From: Megascapheus bottae
Taxonomy: Eukaryota; Chordata; Mammalia; Rodentia; Geomyidae
Direction: 5' to 3'
Length of the DNA: 64,000 bases
Assembly: GCA_024803745.1 (NCBI GenBank)
Contig: JANJXV010000192.1
Location: forward strand, 496,001 to 560,000
Of the stretch, positions 11,839 through 22,449 are shown piece by piece (the first letter of the stretch is position 1; every line of letters starts with the position of its first letter). Made by a program: the position numbers and the translations under genes. The notes beneath the pieces are model-generated. The model made no database searches. It worked only from the letters and a program-made list of their open reading frames with translations, and had not been told where the DNA came from.

Positions 11839-11976
11839 AGGTACAGTGGCTTGTGGCTGTCTGTAATCACAGCTACCCAGGAAGATTGAGCAAAAACATT
11901 AGTTAAGGCCTGGTCTCAAACCATGAGACAAGTGTGTCAGTAGCTAGGGTTACAGGCGTGAGCCACGATACCTGGC
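11839..11976. repeat. Inverted pair of 7SL/B1-like monomers
   Basis: A plus-strand 7SL-like arm at 11839-11876 (with ctgtaatcacagctac) faces a minus-strand arm at 11940-11976 (with gtagctagggttacaggc). The spacer is about 63 bases. The arms are imperfect reverse complements of about 37 bases, so a transcript of this region could fold into a hairpin. It arose either from two insertions or from an internal inversion. Confidence 0.65.
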
Positions 11977-14592
11977 ATTAAATATACATTTTTATAACTT
12001 GCTTTCTCCATGGATGTAACATGTTTTCATTTGTCATTCATACTTACTCAATAAACACAATGTCTCACATACCTTATATCTGATTATTTACTGAAGTAAT
12101 CAATTGTTATTTGTCAAAAATTTTCATCTCAAAAAATGGCAACTACTCAGATTCATACTTTTGTTCTAATTGCTTTTAGTATTTTGTCTTCAGTTTTGCT
12201 TGTTTGGCTACATGAAATCTCACAAATATTTTGGAATCAGATTTCATGCAACTTTGACTGTATGCCAAATGAGGTGTTTTATACTCATGTCATGGTTGAT
12301 GTGGTAGATGAGGATAAAACAAGGCAAATGCTCATCAGTTGTTGTGGTCTTTCATCTTCTGGAAAAGAGGTAGGAAAGAGGGAAAGTGCTGACCACAAGT
12401 CTGACTCATTGTTATGCTGGTAAAATAGCAACACATTCAGAGCCACATGGTCAGCCACTATAAAACTCCCCTACCTCTTTCCCATTTTCCTACTTCCTCT
12501 TAGAAACACAGACCTCTACCTTCATATTTGAAAGTGCCAAGCTCATTCTACTCCTGAACATTTTAATTTGTTGTTCCCTTGCAAGATCCTAACTAAATTC
12601 ACGGAAGAATCTATTCAAATGTACCCCCATAGAAAGCAAAGTACTACCATGCTATTCAAAATAGGCTTGTTTGCCTTTTGCCATGTTCTAAATGTTTCTG
12701 AGGTTAAATCATACCCTGAAGTAATGAACCAAATCCACCCCAAAAAACAATTTTAAATGTCTCTTTTATGAAGAAGACACAGACTCTCTTATATATAGAA
12801 CCATATCTACGGGTTTTTTTTTATCAAGCAATGTTTCCATTTTCCCTTCCTCCCTTCCTCTATCCCTTCTTTCTTCCTTCCCTCTTCTAGAATTAGCCTA
12901 TATATGCACTGTAAAAAAAAGAAAGGGGAGGAATTATCCTTTCCTTTTAGAACCTTCTAGCTGACAATCTACTCTGAATTTTCAACTCCATTCTGGCTGT
13001 CTTCTGTGAATGTCTAATAGGATTCACATAGTAGGCAACTGATTTTAAAGCTCATATGTATCATTTAAAGAAGAAGTGTACTCCCTTGGCTGAATACTGC
13101 CAACATTTCAACATATGTACTCATTTCTACCAAGGACCAATTCCTTCATATAGCTGAAATACATACGCCCTTTGTTGAAAAGCATCTGCTTTGAGGTGAA
13201 CCAAACTTGTCTCCCTAAAGTTCACTGCTTCTGTAGGCTCTCCATTTTCCACCCAAATGATTTATTTAAAGCATTTCTGTACCTGTCTTGGTTTCTATTG
13301 CTGAGGAAAGAAATACTTTAAGCAGTTCTGTACGTTTTTCTTTAGCTTCCCTGCTGGGAACCATATCTCTTGCTTAGCTATTAGTCTAAATGTTCTTTTG
13401 CACAGGCGTTTGTCTTGTAATTTAAATTTAACTTCAAAGGTAAATGAAATTATTCAAGTCCAATAGATCCTTACTCTCTTTCCATCAGTATTATAAGTGA
13501 TTTGCTTCCTAATCACCATTTAAAATAATGTATACATGCCTATTTTTATACTGCTAATATTCATCACTGCTATACGCAGCTGAATAATTATATCTGAAAA
13601 TCATTGCTGCAAATTGGATGTTTATTTACAGAAACATCTAGCTGATGATCACTTGCTGGCAAGGTTGAACATGTTTCAAGTGACTCCAAAGGAGACTTAG
13701 CCTTCTTATAAAGAGGAAGTCTGCCCACTGCACAATATACTCATTTGGTCATTTGTGTTTCTAAGAGCACTAGGAGTCCATCAAAAGCAAGTTTGTCACA
13801 TTTGAGGTTGAAATTTCATTTATTCACTGCAATAATATTGACTGTAATCCCCTAATTACATGTCTCAATGAAAGAAGACAGAATGTAGATACTGATCCAG
13901 CAGTGACTGTGAATGAAAATATTGCTAATTCCTCTTAGTCACTGGGGTGGATTTCTTTTTCCCATTTCTTTCAGAATCTTACTTTCCTGTTTCCATAGGC
14001 CAATGATAAAACAGAAATTGTTGTGGTATTTTGGAAGGGTAATCTGGGAATAAGAACTGTGTTTCAGCATCTGATAGGCTCATTAATAACTAAATCTAGA
14101 TACATGAAACAGACAAGGAGTTGGGGGCAAAGGACTGTTAGAAGTGGCAGCAAAATGTAAGAGAGGTTTATCTAGAGGCATAAGGCAGGAAGCAGGACAC
14201 AATGACCATCTCTTCGAAAGTATTTTCAGTGCTTCTGAGTAATCTGTCCATTGTCACACTGTACAGGGATAGCATTTTGGTTGGCCCACAAAGGAAGAGG
14301 ATCTAGCTGGTCTATCACGAATGACACGTCCACTATTTTCAACACTAAACATAGACTTCTAATAGATGTTTTCATCTGAGCATATTCCAAAAGCAAAGTG
14401 GTTATTACCAGTTAATCAACTGGTCATTAGAGTAACCAACATATTATGTGATCAAAAAATTAACACTAAGCATTCATTTTGATTAAGGTTTGCCTTATAG
14501 ATTAAAACATGGGAGTATAATCAACAAAGCTTTCAAGACTTCTGGCTAATAAATAATGTTGTAAAAATCCAAAGTGAACATGAAATTAAAAA
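11977..14592. other. Unrecognised DNA, no gene seen; includes a polypyrimidine tract
   Basis: No exon is supported. An open frame of 95 codons at 12136-12423 has no recognisable domain. A C/T-only or nearly C/T-only tract lies at about 12838-12893. Confidence 0.5.
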
Positions 14593-14810
14593 TAAATTCC
14601 AGTTGTCAGTGGCTTACACTTATATTCAGTGACTCCGGAGGCTGACATTCGTAGGACTATGGTTCAAGGCTAGGCAGTTAGAAGAGTTCACTAGACTCCA
14701 TCTTAAAAAACAAAACAAAACATTGAAAAAAATATCCCAGGTTGGATGTAGGGCTTACATGGCAGAGCTCCAGCCTCAAAAGGTATGGCCCTAACTTTAA
14801 ACTACAGTAC
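14593..14810 (+). mobile_element. Old composite 7SL/ID-like SINE
   Basis: A degenerate sense 7SL-like head (gtggcttacacttatattcag with gaggctgacattc) is followed by an A-rich linker with CAAAA repeats and an ID-like tail (gatgtagggcttacatggcagagc). The limits are uncertain. Confidence 0.55.
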
Positions 14811-14925
14811 TTAAAAGAAGATCAGACTACTTATGAATGAACAGTACAATTCTTACTTAAACAAAAGCATTATAAAAAGTTCCATATGTAGACATATTGT
14901 ATTTATTCACTTGCTTGTTTCATTT

Positions 14926-15045
14926 TGGTTTTTGTGACAAAATAGGTCTCACTATATAGCCCAGATTTATTTGAAATTCACTATGTAGTATAGATTGGTC
15001 TCAAATTTGATCTCATACTTGGATGTGTTGAACATGGGAAAATTG
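14926..15045 (-). mobile_element. B1-like SINE fragment
   Basis: The antisense B1 signature is visible: gtctcactatatagccca and a second similar unit tatgtagtatagattggtct, followed by aatttgatctcata. It is truncated and has no attached ID part, which sets it apart from the composite elements nearby. Confidence 0.6.
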
Positions 15046-15055
15046 AAGTTAATTA

Positions 15056-15080
15056 TTTTATTTTGTTTTGTTTTGTTTTG
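15056..15080 (+). repeat. TTTTG simple repeat
   Basis: Pentanucleotide units of TTTTG are repeated about four times, possibly a decayed retroposon tail on the minus strand. Confidence 0.75.
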
Positions 15081-15608
15081 CAAACCACAGCAATGTTTTT
15101 AAAAGAATGACCTAGAGGCAGTGTGTATCTTAAACACATGGAGACCTTGGAGCCTGACTCTGTGGCCTTAGGTCTGAAGGTATGAGTCAGGTTTGGAGCT
15201 AGAATTGCAATATATTTTTAGAACATAAGTATCCCATGTGCATCTAGGGTGTGTGCTTGACACACCACAGTATTTGAGACGCTGACTAAGTCCAATAATT
15301 AGTCCACAGATTGAGAAAGCTGCACCCAGGGAATGCAAACGTTGTTTATAAAGCATTTACATCGACATGCTTAGTGTTAAGAAAATTATTTCTTCCTGGA
15401 AAATTCTATTATCTGTCAGTCTTCCATAACACATCCCTTTAAAAAATTGTGCTTTTTCACACTTTGTAAAGAAGAACACAGTCTCTCTGATAATAAATTT
15501 TACAACGTTGCATTGCCCTTAGGTATAAATCATCCAGGCACTGAACAAAGGGACAATGCCAGAGTTCAGAATTGGAGATGAGAACTTATACAAAGGTAGA
15601 AACTTGAG

Positions 15609-15614
<6 letters not shown>

Positions 15615-15676
<62 letters not shown>
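15615..15676 (+). repeat. (AG)31 microsatellite
   Basis: This is an uninterrupted AG dinucleotide repeat of 62 bases. It creates an artificial open frame of alternating arginine and glutamate, which is not a protein gene. Confidence 0.98.
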
Positions 15677-15677
<1 letters not shown>

Positions 15678-15909
15678 CTTCAATGTTGATAATGACTTTC
15701 AAATCTGAATCCCCGTCATTATTAGATTATGATTTCATTTCTTTGCCATGTGTTGGTATTTGTATTTTGTCCACAAATGTCCTTCATTTGTTTGTTAGCG
15801 TGAACAAATCTGAATAGCATCTCACACTTGTCTCAAGTGACTTCATGCCTAAATAAATGCCACATAAACAAGAGAAAAGCTTTTTAAAACTATCAAGAAA
15901 GAATTTCTT

Positions 15910-16014
15910 GAATTACATAGAGTTTTCTGCCCAAGCTGGCTCTGAACCACAATCCTCAAATTTCAGCCTCCTGAGTAGCTAGGATTATAAGTGTGAGCTA
16001 TTGGCATTTAGCTC
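15910..16014 (-). mobile_element. Composite/7SL-like SINE fragment with target-site duplication
   Basis: The antisense 7SL-like head reads cagcctcctgagtagctagg after the link gaaccacaatcctcaaattt. The flanks carry a 15-base duplication: aagaaagaatttctt at 15895-15909 and aaggaagaatttctt at 16015-16029, with one mismatch. The element is therefore a short, 3'-truncated or partial insertion rather than an eroded remnant. Confidence 0.75.
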
Positions 16015-16029
16015 AAGGAAGAATTTCTT

Positions 16030-17568
16030 TAAAGTCTCCAAACTACTTCTAGAACCCCAAAGCAGTCACTCACATCTCATCAGCCTCATTAAATAGGATG
16101 GTGAAGTATCTATTTCAATGTATCTCTCTTTATAAATGAGGAAACGGAACCTTTTGAGGCAATTCAGTAACAATCCCAGACAAACAACCCTGCAGGTCTA
16201 GATGAAAGGAAAGTATCTGAGCCATCACATAGAATAGTTTCCAAATGGAACTCGCTGCTCAGTAGTCTGCTATTATTCTGATTCATATTCAACAGTGGAT
16301 GACTTAAACTTCAGAATTTTTCAAAAATATAATTGCTGTTTCAGCAATTTAGTTACCTAATTATTTGCTTGTATTCATTTTCAAGACAGGATTCTATGCT
16401 AAAAACACACCTTGTGAATATCAAATCAGGTTGCCATAGTAACAGGGTCTGTTCTCAACCAACTGCACTCTTAGCTAACTTATTTGATAATCATGGCTTT
16501 CTTACTAAAGCTGAGTGTTATTAAAGATTATTATGGACTTTTATGTGTATTTTATTTTTGTCAAATATTAATTTCATAGGCTCTTCTTACATTATCCTCC
16601 AAATACTGTTCATTAGGAAAATGTTAAAAGACCTAAATTTGGTTTTGCTGACATGAGCCATTTTGTGTTTAAATCTGTTTGTCTAGGCAATGTGAAGAAA
16701 ATGTCTAAGAAGAATTTAAATAAATTTTGAGAGATTGGGGAGAATGATCCTTCTCAACACAATAAATGACATGCGCACGTGTTCACCTGTGGGTGTGTTC
16801 TTAGTAGTGTCTGGAGAATGAAAAGGCCAACAGGGACACAGGATACCGCAATGCTGACTGACCTTACAGATTTTGGAAAATCGAGCCTTTTAAGGACCAG
16901 TCAAAAAATTCTAAAAACTATATTTTGTCGGGTTCCTTGAAGGGAAATGTTACAATTTTCCTTCTTGAACAAAAGCCATATTGCCTGGATTAACACAGAA
17001 GCCATGTTCAAAAGTCTTTCAGGAGTCTGTATTTTAATACCACAAGAAAGCTATGAAAATACATTCCCATCCTGCATTAAACATAAGATTTCACTCAACA
17101 TATTTTCAAGCATGTTGTTATTTTACTTTTGAAATTACTTAGTGCTGAGAAATTCATTTCACTTACGGTTGGCTGAATTTTTAAGCAATTATTTAACAAG
17201 CCTAGAAAATCTTTTACTGTGAGAAATTGAACCTGCAAATTGCTTTCAAAATGTACTGAGAAATTTATAAATATTAACCATGGCAGCTAACAAGGTTGAC
17301 ACAATAATATGTTTATTTAAACATCTAGTCATTTTTATTTCTTAAATATCAAGTCAGTGACTTATGTTTGTTTTTTCCAGATCTCTCATATTCCCTCAAC
17401 CTTTGAAAAGTATTTAGATAACGGAGCTCTCTGTTTAGTGACTTAAGATGAAAGCTATCCAGTGCCTGGTTAGATATTGCATTTTAGTACCTACTTGATG
17501 GCAACAATAAACAAATATTTATTTTTAGAGCTATCTCAAATGTGTCACAAAGGTGCAAGTGGAATGTA
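16030..17568. other. Unrecognised AT-rich DNA, no gene seen
   Basis: No repeat family, exon or RNA gene is recognised. Open frames are at most 63 codons. Confidence 0.5.
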
Positions 17569-17955
17569 AGATTTTTTTTGGTAGCACTGGGATTTGAACT
17601 CAGGGTCTTGCATTTACAAGACAGGTGCTCTCGGAGTTATGTCTTCAGTCCTTTTTGCACTAGTTACTTTGCACATAGGGTCTTACTTCCAGTGTTATAA
17701 TTTCTGAGAAGACAGACACACAACCCCACCCAGTGAAATGGCATTTCATTGTCTTTTTCTCACTGGGCTGGCCTGGACACTTGATCCTCCCAGACTCAGC
17801 CTCCCACATAGCTAGGGAGGTTGGCCCATGCCACTGCACTGAGTTTGTTTAGGAGGGGTCTTGCCTGTATGTCTAAGCTGTCCCTGAACCATGATCCTCG
17901 TTATCCTAGCCTACCAAGAAGCTAGGATTTCCAGTGTGGACTACTAGTACAGAAT
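17569..17955 (-). mobile_element. Old ID-like and 7SL-like SINE pieces
   Basis: At 17569-17655 an antisense ID-like unit follows a T-run (gcactgggatttgaactcag). At about 17765-17955 there are two antisense 7SL-like segments (cagcctcccacatagctagg and agcctaccaagaagctagga). These are probably fragments of two or more composite SINEs. Confidence 0.6.
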
Positions 17956-18259
17956 TACAATTCACTGTTTTCCTTAAGCAATTGAAGAATAAAATGCCAC
18001 CGTGATGCCCAACCATGACTGGCTCCTTGGACATTATTAACTACAAGGTACGGTGTACTCACATGCAACCTCAATTCAATGTGAATATCAGAAAATTAAT
18101 ATGAATATTTTAAAACCTAATCAATCCTCAGTTACGTTCAAGTGCTGCCAGTGTCCCAATAATGTCATGGTATCACTAATGACTGATACAGTGGCTGCTA
18201 ACAGGCACAATATTAAAATTTATTGTGCCTTGTCTTAGGAAGAAAAATGAAAAAGAGGC

Positions 18260-18300
<41 letters not shown>

Positions 18301-20979
18301 GAGGATAGCAAGAGGGGGAAGAAGGAAAGTGACAGTGAAGGAAGGGACATGGAAGACAGGGAAGGAGAGGGGTGCCATTTCCTAGAAAAGTCTGGTGCAT
18401 ATGCATTCTGATATTAATGACAAGAAAAATAGGCAAAGGTATGTGGTCCTCCTGAGCTCTTCTTGTGCCCAGCTTGCATATTACTGATGCTTGTGCCATA
18501 TGGAATATCATATAGCTCAGGCAATGTTACACGATACTCAAATCCAACGTTTTTTTCACAGTCATGTGTATTTATCTCTGTGTGTGTAACTCAAAGAACA
18601 TGGCATGTGGAGGAAAATGGGTTCTGGCCTCAGAAAGAATTTAACTCAGTGACAATTGTGCCACTAGGTTTGGTCTGGCCCTTACATTAGGAACAGCCTC
18701 TTCTAAATCCTCCGCCTAAGACTGGAGCTGGGGAATGCCACCATTTCCCAGAATTTCACAGCTGGCTCTGTCAGTTCCACTGTATGTCACTGGCTGCCAA
18801 AAATAAGTTTCGTGCTTTTCTTGTCTGCAGTTGTTCTGCTCCATCTGTCTTCAGAACAGCTCTCCTGAGGCTCTGAAACTATCCATTTTCTGTATATGTT
18901 CGCTCCAAAGATCACTGCTAGAGTGGCTCTTCACATCCGTGGGCTGGCTATGGTCCAGACTTCCAACAACTCATCTTTCTGTGTCTTCAACGACTAGAAA
19001 CTCCTGTCTGTGATAGAAATGAGGCTGCTCCAAGGAGCCAGCTCCAATTCAAGGCCCACAAGGCTTCAGGTAACATGGCTCCACATCCCAGACCTGGAGA
19101 GAGCCCTTCCTGAAACTCACCCCTTTCGTTTCCTTCACAGGTCATTACAGATTCTCCGTCACCTTTAATAAGATTCCTGCACAAAACATAAATGTCTCTG
19201 GACTGACGTTTAAAACCCTTTAAAAGTTGACTTTCACTGATAATTTACACTGTATCTTTAGTCTCAATCCACTTGGTTCAAGGCAAGAGGGTACTTCAGT
19301 TCCTGTCTCTGCCTTGGAACTGTGTTCACCTCCTGATTGCCAGTTTGACACGGTGACCAAGGTGGTTCTTTGTATGAAATCCCTCCACAGAAAGCTTCTA
19401 ATCACTTCTTCTGTTACTCGGGGAAAGAAAAATAAATCGATAGAGCCCTTGTTTTTGGCTCACAGGGCCCTCCTTATTCTCTACTCTCTCCCATTCTTTC
19501 CAACCTATTTCATAAAGCCTGACAAGTACATGTCCATTTCTGGATCTGTTCTTTTACTCTCCTTTCTGACTGGATCCTTCGTTTCCTTCTTATAACCCTT
19601 GGCATCTAATGCAGGCACCCTTGCACCTCCTCCCTGTCACGCTCCGATGTGGTTGCATGCACAACTGCATTTTGCAGTCCTTTTGTGCCTCATAAACTGG
19701 GAACTCCATCTTATACAATATACATTTTCTTTTCTTTTTTCCCCACACTCAGTAACTTTGTATTTAAAATGGAGAATTTTGATACTGGAGACAGTGTCTT
19801 ACTTATTTCTATACTTCTGTCTCTACCATGCACCATTCTGCATGGCATATAATATGATCTGGATGTAATTTTGTAGAATAATTAAGCCAGTGAATGTCAA
19901 ATGTCATCACCTGCTGTGCATTTCTGTTGGCTTCCTACCTTCAGTGCATTATTCTCTTGCTCCTTTTCACATTTTTAGTCTGACCTTTCCTTCCAGTTGA
20001 GCTCAAATCCTGTATTAGTGTTATTTGTAAAACGGCTCGTCGTGAATACTTCTTGCTTCTGGCTCTTACGTGATAGATTTGGATAGCAAATATATTGATC
20101 AATTTATGAAACACATATTTTCATAGAAAAAAAGTCTACCTTTGGTTAAGGTAAGTACATTATTTCACTTTAGTATCCTCAATTTCTTCGTCTTTAAAGC
20201 AGATGATAATTTATTGAATCTGGAAAAGTGAACATTACTTTCACCTGAATTTGTGATATCTTTTCCAATTAGTGCTTAGGATATACTTAATCACCATATA
20301 TTCTGTTTCTGAACGGATAAAAATTTGTTTCCTCTCAAATATAAATAAGTTTGATCCATTAAGTCTCAATAAGTTGAAACATCAAACATCCTGGATTTAA
20401 AATAACCTGGCATTATTCAGAGTCATTATTTGAGAGGAAATTGACCCAAAGTACCAAAGGAAAGACTTATATCAAATGTGGAATTTCAAAGCCTACGGGA
20501 AGGGAAGATAGTGGAGAAGGTAAAGAAACCATGTCAATCTCAAATGTTTTGATTATTGGAGGCAACGTGTAGATAAAATCAGTTACCATAGAATGAAAAC
20601 CAGAAGACAGGCAGAAGTATGGATAAACAAAACTCTACACCCTGTAAATACAATAGTTGCCACCAAACACTGCCTGACAGTGACCTAGAAAACAGGCCAC
20701 ATATAAGGGACGTTTCAATGATTTGAAATCAACCAAAAATCTATGTCAAAAATCCAATTTGAAATTTGAAAAGAAGAATGGGAAAAAGAAGTGTGTGTGT
20801 GGAGGGAGGTGGTGAGGTCTAGTGCACTAGCTACATGGCTCTTCTCCAAAGAACCCTTAAAAACACTCATCGTGTACATGCAGAACAAAGGATTTTTCCA
20901 TATAAGAGAACTTCGTTACTAATACAGCCAGCTAGACAAAGGTACTTCCTAAGCTAACAACAATCTCCGTTGCTTTTTG
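17956..20979. other. Unrecognised DNA, no gene seen
   Basis: Part of this stretch (about 18700-19700) is richer in G and C than its surroundings, but none of its short frames (up to 122 codons) shows a recognisable domain or a consistent pair of splice sites. It could hold a non-coding exon; I cannot show that from sequence alone. Confidence 0.45.
18263..18301 (+). repeat. (GACA)n microsatellite
   Basis: A tetranucleotide GACA/CAGA repeat of about ten units is followed by purine-rich DNA to about 18370. Confidence 0.95.
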
Positions 20980-21096
20980 AGTTTGTTGTTGTGGATTTCT
21001 TTAGGTAGTTGGCTCGTGGGACTCCCTGGTTCTCTCTTTTTGTCAGAGAGAGCTAGGCAGCGTCCCTATTGTCTTGGCGCCATCTTCCTTCCCCCC
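20980..21096 (-). mobile_element. Orphan L1 5' UTR end with YY1-like site
   Basis: Read on the minus strand this begins ggggggaaggaagatggcgc, then continues with caagacaatagggacgctgc. It parallels the start of mammalian L1 5' UTRs, where a GGAGG/AAGATGGC block is followed by an AATAGG block. AAGATGGCGC at 21077-21086 on the minus strand fits the YY1 core known to position L1 transcription. Several CpGs are kept. No L1 coding part follows, so only the first 100-150 bases of an element seem present. The family call is inferred from memory of the 5' UTR pattern. Confidence 0.5.
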
Positions 21097-22440
21097 GCAT
21101 TAGCGTTTATAAGTTAATTATTATGGTCCTCTAAACTGTCAAGATGGAAATCTGAAATAGAGCCAGGAAAGGTTTATCCATGAGCCAAATCTAGCTTGTT
21201 AGAGCTTTGGTTAAACCAACAATTGAATCTCATTAGAAGAAAGACACATTCTTGTATTTTATATAACTTCTTTTGTGCTATCAGGACAGGAAATGCCATC
21301 TTAGAGCCTCAATACATGTCATTTTGCCTTACAGAAAGCATTGTTCCTTCTTAGATGAGACTATAGTGCTTCAATTCAACATTTTTAATCATCAATAAAG
21401 CCTATGGATCTTACTTCTGACATAAATCAACTAATCTTGATTTCCCTTTTTTATTTATCAGCTCCACTACTACTCTAATTTAGTTACTAGATATTTGTAT
21501 GTGCAAGGTTTTCTTATCCAGTGTCCTACAGTCTCATTATAATCAGTTCTATTCCAGTATTCATGACATGAATAGGTACAGATATACAATGCCCACCCCT
21601 CTTTCTAAGAGTTCAAGAAGGCTGGCTAATGTCATTAGTGTCTTCATAGTCTGAAATTTAAGTTAGCCTTAATCAAAGTTCCACGTGTATTCAGGGCACT
21701 CTATAGTCCACCTGTGCATATCACAGACAGAGATATTTATACATTATGTGTGGTCATAACAAATATTTTTGATAGAAATATTATCCAGACTTTAAGGTAG
21801 CTGCAATGGGATGAGAAAGTTACTACATAAATAATCTTAGTAAATGATAGTTCAATAGGATTGTCTGCTAGTGACTCAGCAAATTAGTTTGTAGCATGTA
21901 TGGCTGATATGATAAATGCTGTCGAAGATGATTGCATACATTTTATATTCTATGGTGATCATGTACCTAGAACAGACCTCATATACATTGTCATTCAGGA
22001 CACACTGGGTATGACAGGGTGTGAGTAAATAGAACCTTCCTTCTACAGAGGAACAAGATATCAAGGTGTACCCTACAGGTCGTGCAATCATTCGTTTACA
22101 TAACATTTTAAAATAGTCATTTATTAAGTGGATTTACAGCAATTAGTTTAGATGCTACGGACTATCTAATCTACCACCACTATTTAGCTTTGGAAGAACA
22201 GCAACAAAACAATTATCAATAACATCCAAACTAAGGTTGTGATTGTTTTCCAATAGATAAGAAGTCAGATCCGACCTTCAGGTTATATTTTACTAAATTA
22301 TATTTTAACAGTGTATGAATGGCTATTCTACTTATTTACAAGTCAGATCCTTCTCTGTAGATATCAGTTTATGATATTTGTATGTAACCTAAGTACATTC
22401 TACCATGTTATCTATCTAGTTCATTAGCTCATTTTAAATT
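21097..22440. other. Unrecognised AT-rich DNA, no gene seen
   Basis: No repeat, exon or RNA gene is recognised. Confidence 0.5.
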
Positions 22441-22449
22441 AAAAATAAT

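Noticed and set aside
12136..12423. 95-codon frame with a hydrophobic N-terminus
   Set aside because: The hydrophobic start is easily produced by T-rich DNA. There is no known domain, and no promoter or splice evidence.
15615..15676. CRISPR-like or satellite array
   Set aside because: It is a simple dinucleotide repeat with no spacers. No regularly spaced repeat with unique spacers was seen anywhere in the window.
15611..15817. Frame beginning with an Arg-Glu repeat
   Set aside because: It is the translation of the AG microsatellite.
19227..19595. 122-codon frame in GC-richer DNA
   Set aside because: No domain is recognisable, and overlapping frames on the other strand are also open, so there is no coding signal favouring one.
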